Positions 1-6,316 of a stretch of 8,654 nt of DNA are shown here, piece by piece (position 1 is the stretch's first letter; each line of letters begins with the position of its first letter). The notes beneath the pieces are model-generated. The model had not been told where the DNA came from. It was given only the letters and a program-made list of their open reading frames with translations, and did no database searches. The position numbers were made by a program, and so were the translations under genes. The DNA is from an uncultured Bacteroidales bacterium. Its GTDB lineage: Bacteria; Bacteroidota; Bacteroidia; Bacteroidales; F082. The stretch covers positions 1 through 8,654 of the forward strand of contig CAMKAR010000075.1 of the NCBI GenBank assembly GCA_946410535.1, read 5' to 3'.

Positions 1-167
1 GCGGAATTATCGACGAAGAGGTTTTGCATGTCGACCCACAGTTCGTGGCCGATTTTCGTGCAGCCAATCCCGATGTGATTCAGCCTGCGGAAATCGTGGT
101 CGTACCCAACTATGATGCTGACGAAGAGGAAGTTGACAACGAGCCTGAGTTTGGCAACTATGTCCCG
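1..167 (+). other. In-frame N-terminal extension upstream of the DnaE PHP domain
   Basis: About 55 codons run without a stop from the left edge into the conserved PHP start of DnaE. They contain no ATG and use the same GC-ending codons as the rest of dnaE. The residues form a short hydrophobic-plus-helical piece ending ANPDVIQPAEIVVVP, then an acidic linker (DADEEEVDNEPE), then the Met at 168. This looks like a translated, flexibly tethered extension rather than an untranslated leader. The ANPDV-IxP-xxVVVP part resembles the second half of a LysM repeat, but the usual GQ is AE here and the first half is outside the window, so that is only a suggestion. Alternatively, translation begins at 168 and this stretch is the tail of something else read in the same frame. 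Confidence 0.55.
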
Positions 168-3100
168 ATGCACTTCACCCACCTGCATGTCCACTCGCAT
201 TATTCCATGCTCGACGGCATGTCGAAAGTGCCCGATTTGGTGGCGAAATGCAAGAAAAACGGGATGTATAGCATTGCCCTCACCGACCATGGCAATATGT
301 TTGGTATCAAAGACTTGGCCGATACGGTGAACAAGGAAAACGGCAAGGTAAAGGACGCCATCAAGGAGCAACAGGCCATTATCGAGAAGCCTGAATCCAC
401 TGAGGAGGAAAAGATTGCGGCTCAAGAACAGATTGAGAAACTGAACAAGCAGTTCTTCAAGCCGATTTTCGGTATCGAGACGTATTGTGCGCCTGTCAGC
501 ATCGACAAGCGCGATGGCAGGCAAGACCGTGGCTGGCACCTTATCTTATTGGCGAAGAACAAGGCGGGCTACCACAGCCTCTGCAAACTGAGCTCCATCG
601 CCTACACCGAAGGCTTTTATTACAATCCGCGCATCGACCACAGCTTGCTGGAAAAATACCACGAAGGCGTGATTTGCAGCTCGGCCTGTCTCGCGGGCGA
701 GGTGCCGCAGAAAATCATGAACGGCGACATGGCAGGGGCGGAGGAAAGCATCCAATGGTTCAAGAACCTGTTTGGTGATGACTATTATCTTGAGATACAA
801 CGTCATAAGACCGACAAACCAGGTGGCGATACCGAGGTCTATGAGCGCCAAAAGGAGGTGAACAAAATCATCTTGCAGTTGGCGAAGAAATACAACGTCA
901 AGGTCATCGCGACCAACGACGTCCACTTTGTGGAGGAGGAACACGGCGAGGCGCACGACCGTCTCATCTGCCTCAGCACGGGCAAGGACATCGACGACCC
1001 GACGCGAATGCACTACACCAAGCAGGAATGGCTGAAGACGCCTGAAGAGATGGGACGTATCTTCTTCGACCATCCCGAAGCCTTGGAAAACACGCAAGAG
1101 ATTGTCGATAAAGTCGAGACCTACAGCATTGATTCCGACCCGATTATGCCTGTGTTTCCCATTCCGGAGGAATTTGGGACGGAAGAAAGCTATCGGCAGA
1201 AATTCACCGAAGAGGACTTGTTCAACGAGTTCACGCGCGACGAGCATGGCAACGTGATCATGTCGCAGGAGGCCGCCGAGAAGAAGGTGAAGAAGATGGG
1301 CGGCTACAACCGTCTGTATCGTATCAAGCTCGAAGCCGACTACTTGGCCAAACTGACTTGGGAGGGTGCGCACAAACGCTATGGCGAAACCCTCACCGAG
1401 GAGCAAACCGAGCGCATCAAGTTCGAGTTACATGTGATGAAGACCATGGGTTTCCCGGGCTACTTCCTCATCGTGAGCGACTATATCCGTGCGGCCCGCG
1501 AGGAGTTGGGCGTTTCGGTCGGACCGGGCCGTGGTTCTGCGGCTGGTTCGGTCGTGGCTTATTGCTTGAAAATTACTGACTTAGACCCGTTGAAATACGA
1601 CTTGCTGTTTGAGCGTTTCCTCAATCCCGACCGTATCTCGCTGCCTGATATCGACGTTGATTTCGACGATGATGGCCGCGAGCGCGTACTCGATTGGGTT
1701 ACAAACAAATACGGCAAGGAGAAGGTGGCACACATCATCACCTATGGCACGATGGCGGCCAAGTCGGCCATTGCCGATGTGGGACGCGTGCAGAAGGTGC
1801 CGCTTTCGACAGTTAACGAAATCAAGAGCTTTATCCCCGACCGTGGCTTCGACGAGGCGCAGGTGAAGGCCGTCGATGGCGAGTTGCCCAAGAAGATGCC
1901 CAAGGTCAACCTGAAGAACTGCTACAAATACGTGCCCGAGCTGCATAATATGCTCGAAGGCAACGATCCCAACATCTCCTCGATGCTGACCTACGCTGAG
2001 GAGCTGGAAGATACCAACCGACAAATTGGTATTCATGCCTGCGGCGTTATCATTGGCGCTCAAGACCTTACGGATGTGGCACCTGTGGCCACCGTCGAGG
2101 ATAAGGCAACGAAGAACAAAGTCGTCGTCACCCAATACGATGGTCATGTCATTGAGACGGTGGGCCTCATCAAGATGGACTTCTTGGGACTCAAGACCTT
2201 GACTTTGATTAAGGATGCCTTGCGCAATATCAAGAAAACGAGAGGAATAGAAATAGACATTGACCATATCCCGATTGACGACAAGGAGACCTACGACTTG
2301 TATTGTTCAGGACATACCATCGGCACGTTCCAGTTTGAATCGCCCGGAATGCAGAAGTATCTGCGCGAACTTCAGCCTTCCGTTATTGGCGATATTATCG
2401 CTATGAACGCCCTCTATCGTCCCGGCCCGATGGACAACATCCCCGACTTCATTGCTCGCAAACAAGGTCGGCAGGAAATCAAGTACGACTTCGCCTGCAT
2501 GGAGAAGTACTTGAAGGACACCTACGGCATCTGCGTCTACCAAGAGCAGGTGATGTTGCTCTCGCGCGAGTTGGCCGACTTCACGAGAGGTGAGTCCGAT
2601 ACCTTGCGTAAAGCAATGGGTAAGAAGCAGTTGGCAAAGATGGAGGAACTTTACGGCAAGTTCATGAAACAAGGTGTGGCCAAACTGACCAAGACCGAGA
2701 ACCTGCCTGAGGATGAGGTGAAGAAACGCCTCGAAAAGATTTGGGAGGAGTGGAAGAAGTTCGCGTCCTACGCCTTCAACAAGTCGCATGCGGCTTGCTA
2801 CAGCTGGGTGTCGTACCAAACGGCCTACCTCAAGGCGCACTATCCCGCCGAGTTTATGGCTGCGGTGCTCAACAACGAGTTGGGCGACATCAAGCAGGTC
2901 AACTTCATGACCGAAGAATGCAAACGCATGAAAATTGCGGTGTTGGGTCCCGATGTTAACGAGTCGGAATACAAGTTCTCCGTCAACGACAAGGGCGAGA
3001 TCCGCTACGGCATGGGCGGCATCAAGAACGTGGGCGAGGCGGCTGTGGCCGGCATTGTGGCCGAACGCGAAACCAATGGCAAGTTCAAGGATTTCGCCGA

Positions 3101-4055
3101 CTTCGTGATGCGCGTGGCGGATAAAGGACTTAATGTCAGGGCATTGGAAAGCATGGGCATGGCAGGCTGTTTTGATAGTTTCAAGGGATTCCATCGCGCC
3201 ATGTTGTTCTATATTGCGCCTAACGAGTCGGCCTCGTTCTCAGAGAAAGCCATGCGCATGGTGGCGTCGTTCAACGAAAGGAAAAACTCGTCGCAGATGG
3301 ACCTCTTCGGTTTCGGCGACGAGGGTGGGGCAGAGGAGACTTTCAGCATCCCGCTGCCACAATGCGAGCCGTGGTCGAAGATGAAGGAATTGGAGATGGA
3401 GAAGGAGGCTTTGGGCTTCTATATCTCTTCGCACCCGATGGAGGTCTATCACCTGCCTTTGAAATATTTCGCCAACTGTAACGTGGAAAGGCTGAAGTCG
3501 GCCATGAACGACGTGGAGAAAAACCAAAAAAGGGCCGTGCGCCTTGGCGGACAAATCACACGGGCAGAGGAGTTTACGGCAAAGAATGGCAATCCCTACG
3601 GACGTTTCACCATCGAAGACCAAAGTGGTGCCTTGCAATTTGCCTTGTTTAAGGAGAATTATCTGAATTGCAGGAACTTGCTGACGATCAATTCGTTCGT
3701 GATGCTTTATGGTGTTTTGGACCGTCCTTTCCCGAGGGCTGGTCAGGACCCGAATGTGGCACCCGCATCGCTTGAGGTGCGTTTCAGCGAGGTGCGCCTG
3801 CTCGACTCGCTTCTGGAAAGCACATCCAAGACCATCTATGTCAAGCTCAATGTGGCCGAAATGAGCGAGGATGACATGATGAGCCTTATTGATGTTGTCA
3901 AGAAAAACCCTGGGAAACAGAACTATAAGATCCATCTTCATGACCCGTTGGGCAAGAAATCATGCAACATGACCCCGGCCAAATCTGGCGTGAATGCCCA
4001 GGAGGTGTTGCCGCTCTTCGAGAAGATGCCTTTTGTGGAGTTTGATTTGCGGTGA
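1..4055 (+). CDS. dnaE: DNA polymerase III subunit alpha (replicative polymerase), 5' end open
   Basis: Catalytic subunit of the replicative DNA polymerase, acting at the fork with the beta clamp. Numbering from the conventional Met at 168 gives 1295 residues, longer than E. coli DnaE (about 1160) as is usual in Bacteroidota. Domains in order: PHP domain (about 1-300) starting HLHVHSHYS, with candidate metal ligands H7, H9, D16, H41, E104, H124, C174, D251 and H253; a charged helical insertion at about 60-95; palm with GPGRGSAAGS and PDIDVDFD (D496, D498) and the third catalytic Asp in MDFLGLKTLT (D671); fingers with YRPGPMDNIPDF; helix-hairpin-helix near 945-1010; clamp-binding motif QMDLF (1043-1047); OB fold from about 1120; C-terminal domain. 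The frame has no stop back to base 1, and the codons before 168 look coding. The true start is therefore either 168 or upstream of the window; the TTG at 24 is an unlikely start. The stop TGA at 4053-4055 is intact. Confidence 0.97.
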   Translation, partial: GIIDEEVLHVDPQFVADFRAANPDVIQPAEIVVVPNYDADEEEVDNEPEFGNYVPMHFTHLHVHSHYSMLDGMSKVPDLVAKCKKNGMYSIALTDHGNMFGIKDLADTVNKENGKVKDAIKEQQAIIEKPESTEEEKIAAQEQIEKLNKQFFKPIFGIETYCAPVSIDKRDGRQDRGWHLILLAKNKAGYHSLCKLSSIAYTEGFYYNPRIDHSLLEKYHEGVICSSACLAGEVPQKIMNGDMAGAEESIQWFKNLFGDDYYLEIQRHKTDKPGGDTEVYERQKEVNKIILQLAKKYNVKVIATNDVHFVEEEHGEAHDRLICLSTGKDIDDPTRMHYTKQEWLKTPEEMGRIFFDHPEALENTQEIVDKVETYSIDSDPIMPVFPIPEEFGTEESYRQKFTEEDLFNEFTRDEHGNVIMSQEAAEKKVKKMGGYNRLYRIKLEADYLAKLTWEGAHKRYGETLTEEQTERIKFELHVMKTMGFPGYFLIVSDYIRAAREELGVSVGPGRGSAAGSVVAYCLKITDLDPLKYDLLFERFLNPDRISLPDIDVDFDDDGRERVLDWVTNKYGKEKVAHIITYGTMAAKSAIADVGRVQKVPLSTVNEIKSFIPDRGFDEAQVKAVDGELPKKMPKVNLKNCYKYVPELHNMLEGNDPNISSMLTYAEELEDTNRQIGIHACGVIIGAQDLTDVAPVATVEDKATKNKVVVTQYDGHVIETVGLIKMDFLGLKTLTLIKDALRNIKKTRGIEIDIDHIPIDDKETYDLYCSGHTIGTFQFESPGMQKYLRELQPSVIGDIIAMNALYRPGPMDNIPDFIARKQGRQEIKYDFACMEKYLKDTYGICVYQEQVMLLSRELADFTRGESDTLRKAMGKKQLAKMEELYGKFMKQGVAKLTKTENLPEDEVKKRLEKIWEEWKKFASYAFNKSHAACYSWVSYQTAYLKAHYPAEFMAAVLNNELGDIKQVNFMTEECKRMKIAVLGPDVNESEYKFSVNDKGEIRYGMGGIKNVGEAAVAGIVAERETNGKFKDFADFVMRVADKGLNVRALESMGMAGCFDSFKGFHRAMLFYIAPNESASFSEKAMRMVASFNERKNSSQMDLFGFGDEGGAEETFSIPLPQCEPWSKMKELEMEKEALGFYISSHPMEVYHLPLKYFANCNVERLKSAMNDVEKNQKRAVRLGGQITRAEEFTAKNGNPYGRFTIEDQSGALQFALFKENYLNCRNLLTINSFVMLYGVLDRPFPRAGQDPNVAPASLEVRFSEVRLLDSLLESTSKTIYVKLNVAEMSEDDMMSLIDVVKKNPGKQNYKIHLHDPLGKKSCNMTPAKSGVNAQEVLPLFEKMPFVEFDLR

Positions 4056-4076
4056 AGAAGAAAAAGTGTATTTTTG
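4046..4076 (+). promoter_or_regulatory. Predicted Bacteroidetes-type promoter for the MNT/HEPN pair
   Basis: TTTG at 4046-4049 is followed after 19 bases by TATTTTTG at 4069-4076. This is an exact match to the Bacteroidetes primary sigma factor pattern of a -33 TTTG and a -7 TAnnTTTG. The -33 element overlaps the last codons of dnaE. Transcription would begin a few bases downstream, around 4081-4085, giving a short leader to the ATG at 4098. This makes the pair transcriptionally independent of dnaE. Inferred from pattern and spacing only. Confidence 0.6.
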
Positions 4077-4097
4077 CAAAATGAAATGGTGTTTCGT

Positions 4098-4412
4098 ATG
4101 GAGAAAAGTCAAGTTATAGATAGAATTAAACGATTGGCTCAAACGGTGTTACCCCAAGGCAGCTCACTTTGGCTTTACGGTTCTCGCGCTCGTGGCGATG
4201 AAAGTCAAAATAGTGACTGGGATTTGCTGATTCTGCTTGATAAGACAAAGATAACTTCCGATGATTATGATTTGGCCTATTTTTTCCGTGAATTGGGTTG
4301 GAATCTGAATGAAGAAATCAGCCCGCACATTTATTCCAAAAGCCAGTGGACCAATTGGTCTTTTCTTCCATTTTACAAAAATGTTGAACACGATAAAGTT
4401 GTTTTAGTATGA
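4098..4412 (+). CDS. Minimal MNT-type nucleotidyltransferase (putative MntA-like antitoxin)
   Basis: Small single-domain nucleotidyltransferase, 104 residues from the ATG at 4098. The pol-beta fold signature GS-x10-DxD is exact: G28, S29, then D40 and D42 in SDWDLLIL, within GSRARGDESQNSDWDL. The third acidic residue of the active site is not obvious; EE at 72-73 is a candidate. Minimal MNT proteins paired with HEPN proteins act in the cytoplasm as antitoxins of type VII systems, transferring AMP from ATP to the HEPN partner. That role is inferred here. The next gene overlaps by four bases (ATGA at 4409-4412), which indicates translational coupling. I chose 4098 because the predicted promoter would place transcription start near 4081-4085. 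Upstream in-frame ATG 4086 would be nearly leaderless, and TTG 4074 lies inside the -7 box. The gene is more A+T rich than dnaE. Confidence 0.88.
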   Translation: MEKSQVIDRIKRLAQTVLPQGSSLWLYGSRARGDESQNSDWDLLILLDKTKITSDDYDLAYFFRELGWNLNEEISPHIYSKSQWTNWSFLPFYKNVEHDKVVLV

Positions 4413-4807
4413 GTTTAAGCGATGAAGAGCGTCGGACGATGGTCCAACTGGAAATGGAACGTGCGCAGCGTACCTTTAAGGAAGTCGAAATTCTGAAATC
4501 GGCTGGCCTATGGAATGGTGTGTGCAATAGGTTGTATTACGCTGTGTTTCATGCTATTTCAGCATTGTTGATTCACGATGGACATCAAGTGTTTACACAT
4601 CATGGTTCACATGCTTTATTTGGACAGTTTTATATCAAGACCAAAGTGTTGCCTGATACGTTTGGAAAATTGTATAACCAACTTCAGACTATGCGTGAGC
4701 AAAGCGATTATAATTGTGCCTTTAACGCAGAGCCAGAAGAGTTGGAGACCAGGATTGAACCTGCGCGACAAATGATAGAAACTATCGATAAAATGGTGAA
4801 AGAGTGA
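4409..4807 (+). CDS. HEPN domain protein (putative HepT-like toxin partner)
   Basis: All-alpha protein of 132 residues, recognisable as a HEPN domain from its central helix NRLYYAVFHAISALL (40-54) and a later conserved REQSDY segment (96-101). HEPN proteins beside MNT nucleotidyltransferases are typically toxins, often RNases, neutralised by AMP addition from the MNT partner. R41 and H48 fit an R-x6-H spacing. They lie in the family's structural YYAxFH helix, however, and the Rx4HxY arrangement known from Shewanella HepT is absent: the residue two after H48 is Ile. RNase activity is therefore plausible but not shown, and the protein could instead be a substrate-binding or regulatory partner of the nucleotidyltransferase. 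Its start overlaps the stop of the MNT gene. There is no signal peptide or membrane segment. It is low in G+C like its partner, which would fit lateral acquisition as a cassette. Confidence 0.88.
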   Translation: MSLSDEERRTMVQLEMERAQRTFKEVEILKSAGLWNGVCNRLYYAVFHAISALLIHDGHQVFTHHGSHALFGQFYIKTKVLPDTFGKLYNQLQTMREQSDYNCAFNAEPEELETRIEPARQMIETIDKMVKE

Positions 4808-4827
4808 GTAAATTCAGATTTTTTTGT

Positions 4828-4835
4828 TACTTTTG
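4828..4835 (+). promoter_or_regulatory. Predicted -7 promoter box for thioredoxin
   Basis: TACTTTTG matches the Bacteroidetes TAnnTTTG -7 element exactly and lies in the 78-base gap between the HEPN gene and trxA. I see no good TTTG at the -33 position (about 4805-4809), so the promoter is weaker in support than the one at 4046. Transcription from it would leave a leader of roughly 45 bases ending in the A-rich run at 4873-4885, before the ATG at 4886. Confidence 0.5.
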
Positions 4836-4885
4836 CAGACCTAAATTGAAAATTAGAATCATTATAAACTAAACAGAAAAAGAAA

Positions 4886-5206
4886 ATGGCAGTAATTCAA
4901 ATGACTGACGACCGTTTCGAAGAGGTCGTCCTGAAATCGGAACTCCCTGTGATGGTGGACTTTGGCGCCACTTGGTGCGGTCCTTGCAAGAAGGTAGAAC
5001 CCATCGTCGAGGAACTCTCAGAAGACTATGCCGGCAAGATGATTGCCGTGAAGTGCGACGTCGAGGAATGCCCTGGCACCGCCGGAAAATATGGCATCAT
5101 GAACATCCCCACCGTGCTTTACTTCAAGAATGGCGAGCCCGTCGACAAGAACGTGGGCGCCGCCCCGAAGAAGGTGTTTGTGGAGAAATTGGAGAAGCTT
5201 TTATAA
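4886..5206 (+). CDS. trxA: Thioredoxin
   Basis: Cytoplasmic dithiol-disulfide oxidoreductase of 106 residues, the standard single-domain length, covering the whole thioredoxin fold without a signal peptide. The active site is WCGPC (C31, C34), preceded by VDFGAT with the conserved buried Asp at D25. The cis-proline is P75 in NIPT, followed by VLYFKNGE as in typical bacterial thioredoxins. It would be reduced by thioredoxin reductase and in turn reduce ribonucleotide reductase, peroxiredoxins and other targets. Two further cysteines, C57 and C62 (KCDVEEC), are unusual for a bacterial thioredoxin, and C62 falls where human thioredoxin also has a cysteine. The start ATG sits behind an A-rich leader, normal for Bacteroidota. 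It probably has its own promoter (-7 box at 4828). The next gene starts 82 bases downstream with no terminator that I can recognise between them. Confidence 0.96.
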   Translation: MAVIQMTDDRFEEVVLKSELPVMVDFGATWCGPCKKVEPIVEELSEDYAGKMIAVKCDVEECPGTAGKYGIMNIPTVLYFKNGEPVDKNVGAAPKKVFVEKLEKLL

Positions 5207-5210
5207 AATT

Positions 5211-5279
5211 GACTGAGGACAAAAGACTGAGGACTTGAGGCTTGGTGTCTTCCGCGTCCTAAGTCCTCTGTCTTATGTC
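5211..5279 (+). repeat. Inverted pair of 7-base-period arrays (GACnnAR units), hairpin-forming
   Basis: The trxA-DUF58 gap is almost wholly one repeat structure. On the left, GAC recurs exactly every seven bases at 5211, 5218, 5225 and 5232 (GACTGAG, GACAAAA, GACTGAG, GACTTGA). On the right, GTC recurs every seven bases at 5256, 5263, 5270 and 5277; on the minus strand this reads GACATAA, GACAGAG, GACTTAG, GAC. The arms pair: bases 5223-5236 with 5261-5274, 13 of 14 matched (only T5228/T5269 fails), around a 24-base loop. There is no T-tract after it, so it is not a standard intrinsic terminator. It could be an RNA stability or attenuation element between two co-transcribed genes, or a copy of a dispersed intergenic repeat. 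Confidence 0.8.
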
Positions 5280-5288
5280 GTTAAATCC

Positions 5289-6224
5289 ATGCCTTTTTCA
5301 ATTGATAGGAACCGACTGACCCAGTTCGGCAGCCTTGAGTTTTTGGCACGACAAATCGTGGAGGGATTCATCACGGGTTTGCACAAGAGTCCTTTCCATG
5401 GGTTTTCTGTGGAGTTTGCCGAACATCGCCTGTACAATACGGGCGAGCCCATCCGTCATATCGACTGGAAACTTTATGGCCGCACGGAGAAACTCTTTGT
5501 CAAACGCTACGAAGAGGAGACCAACTTGCGTTGTCAGCTCGTCATCGACCAAAGCTCGAGCATGTGCTTTCCCGTGAGGCAGAAGGTCGATTTCGAACAC
5601 CCCAACAAACTCTTTTTCTCCATCTATGCCGCCGCTTCGCTCATGGAGCTGATGCACCGCCAGCGTGATGCCGTTGGCCTCGATTTGTTTGACGACAAAA
5701 TCGTATTCCACGAGCCTGCGAAGTCTTCCATGGTTCACAATAAACTGATTTATAGTGAGCTGGAGAAACTGATTGATACTTACGACAAAAACAACAGAAA
5801 GTCCACTTCGACACCGCAATGCCTTCACCAAATCGCAGAGATGACGCACCGTCGCAGCCTTGTGGTGATTTTCACCGACATGCTTGATGGCTTGGACGAC
5901 TACCAGCCGATGTTTGAGGCGTTGGAACACCTTAAATATAATAAGCACGAGGTCATCCTGTTCCATGTTTTCGACTCGAACTTGGAGCAGAACCTCGACT
6001 TTGAGAACCGTCCATACCGTTTTGTCGATTTGGAGACGGGCGACACCTTGAAACTCAATCCCATAGAGGTACAAGAGACATACAAAAAAATCATGACCGA
6101 GCGCAAGGAAGCCTTGTTGCGCCATTGCTACCAGTACCAAATCGACTACGTTGAGGCCGACATTAATAAGGACTATAATCAGGTCTTGACGAGCTATTTG
6201 ATCAAGCGGACGAAGCTGCATTGA
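5289..6224 (+). CDS. DUF58 family protein with von Willebrand A-like domain
   Basis: Protein of 311 residues from the ATG at 5289, the usual length for the family. Codons upstream of 5289 in this frame run through the heptamer repeat and do not look coding. The N-terminal half carries the DUF58 signature: FHGFSVEFAEHRLYNTGE (37-53), then IRHIDWKLYGRTEKLFVKRY (55-74). The von Willebrand A-like part starts LVIDQSSSM, giving a DxSxS metal-ion site (D87, S89, S91), with a later Asp in VVIFTDMLD (D197). There is no signal peptide or membrane segment, so it is predicted cytoplasmic. DUF58 proteins are usually encoded beside MoxR AAA+ ATPases and Bat proteins and are thought to act with them in chaperone-like or stress functions. 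No such partner is visible here: trxA lies upstream and a terminator directly downstream. The biochemical function is unknown. Confidence 0.93.
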   Translation: MPFSIDRNRLTQFGSLEFLARQIVEGFITGLHKSPFHGFSVEFAEHRLYNTGEPIRHIDWKLYGRTEKLFVKRYEEETNLRCQLVIDQSSSMCFPVRQKVDFEHPNKLFFSIYAAASLMELMHRQRDAVGLDLFDDKIVFHEPAKSSMVHNKLIYSELEKLIDTYDKNNRKSTSTPQCLHQIAEMTHRRSLVVIFTDMLDGLDDYQPMFEALEHLKYNKHEVILFHVFDSNLEQNLDFENRPYRFVDLETGDTLKLNPIEVQETYKKIMTERKEALLRHCYQYQIDYVEADINKDYNQVLTSYLIKRTKLH

Positions 6225-6239
6225 GAAGTGAGAGCACAA

Positions 6240-6272
6240 AAAAAGTCCGAGAGCCACGCTCCCGGACTTTTT
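6240..6272. terminator. Bidirectional intrinsic terminator between convergent genes
   Basis: AAAAAGTCCG (6240-6249) pairs perfectly with CGGACTTTTT (6263-6272). An inner GAG/CTC pairing (6251-6253 with 6259-6261) closes a five-base loop, with one A/C mismatch between the two stems. The A-tract on the left and T-tract on the right give a G+C-containing stem followed by U residues on both strands. It can therefore end both the DUF58 transcript (stop at 6224) and the minus-strand secreted-protein transcript (stop at 6317). Confidence 0.9.
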
Positions 6273-6274
6273 GT

Positions 6275-6290
6275 TTCCCCCGAAGGGGAA
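6275..6290 (-). other. C(UUCG)G-type stable hairpin downstream of the minus-strand gene
   Basis: TTCCCC (6275-6280) and GGGGAA (6285-6290) are perfect inverted repeats around CGAA. Read on the minus strand this becomes a CCCC-TTCG-GGGG stem-loop, closing an exceptionally stable UUCG tetraloop in RNA. It lies between the stop of the secreted-protein gene and the main terminator, so it would sit in that mRNA's 3' untranslated region, where such hairpins commonly block 3' exonucleases or aid termination. It has no T-tract of its own. Confidence 0.65.
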
Positions 6291-6316
6291 GGGAATTACT
6301 TACCTAACTTAAATAT

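Noticed and set aside
24..26. TTG at 24 as the start of dnaE, with GAAGAGG just upstream
   Set aside because: The frame continues open and coding-like to the left edge, the purine run is too close to be a normal ribosome site, and Bacteroidota rarely depend on one.
342..460. Charged helical stretch in the DnaE PHP domain considered as an intein or insertion element
   Set aside because: It is only about 35 residues of EEK/AQEQIEKL-type helix, in frame, and lacks intein splice motifs. Similar insertions are usual in Bacteroidota DnaE.
546..1406. 286-codon minus-strand open frame opposite dnaE (similar ones at 1581-2267, 2307-3194 and 3240-3941)
   Set aside because: All are antisense shadows of the DnaE coding sequence with low-complexity Leu/Val/His-rich translations and no family resemblance.
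4074..4076. TTG at 4074 as the start of the nucleotidyltransferase
   Set aside because: It lies inside the predicted -7 box, so it would not be in the transcript. The family-like N-terminus begins at the ATG at 4098.
5235..5237. TTG at 5235 as the start of the DUF58 protein
   Set aside because: The extra 18 codons run through the heptamer repeat. The conserved family N-terminus begins at the ATG at 5289.
5223..5274. Heptamer hairpin as a trxA intrinsic terminator
   Set aside because: There is no run of T after the right arm and the loop is long (24 bases), unlike the clear terminator at 6240-6272.
5298..6257. 319-codon minus-strand open frame opposite the DUF58 gene
   Set aside because: It is antisense to a clearly conserved DUF58 protein. 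Its translation has no motif, and its start would lie within the terminator.
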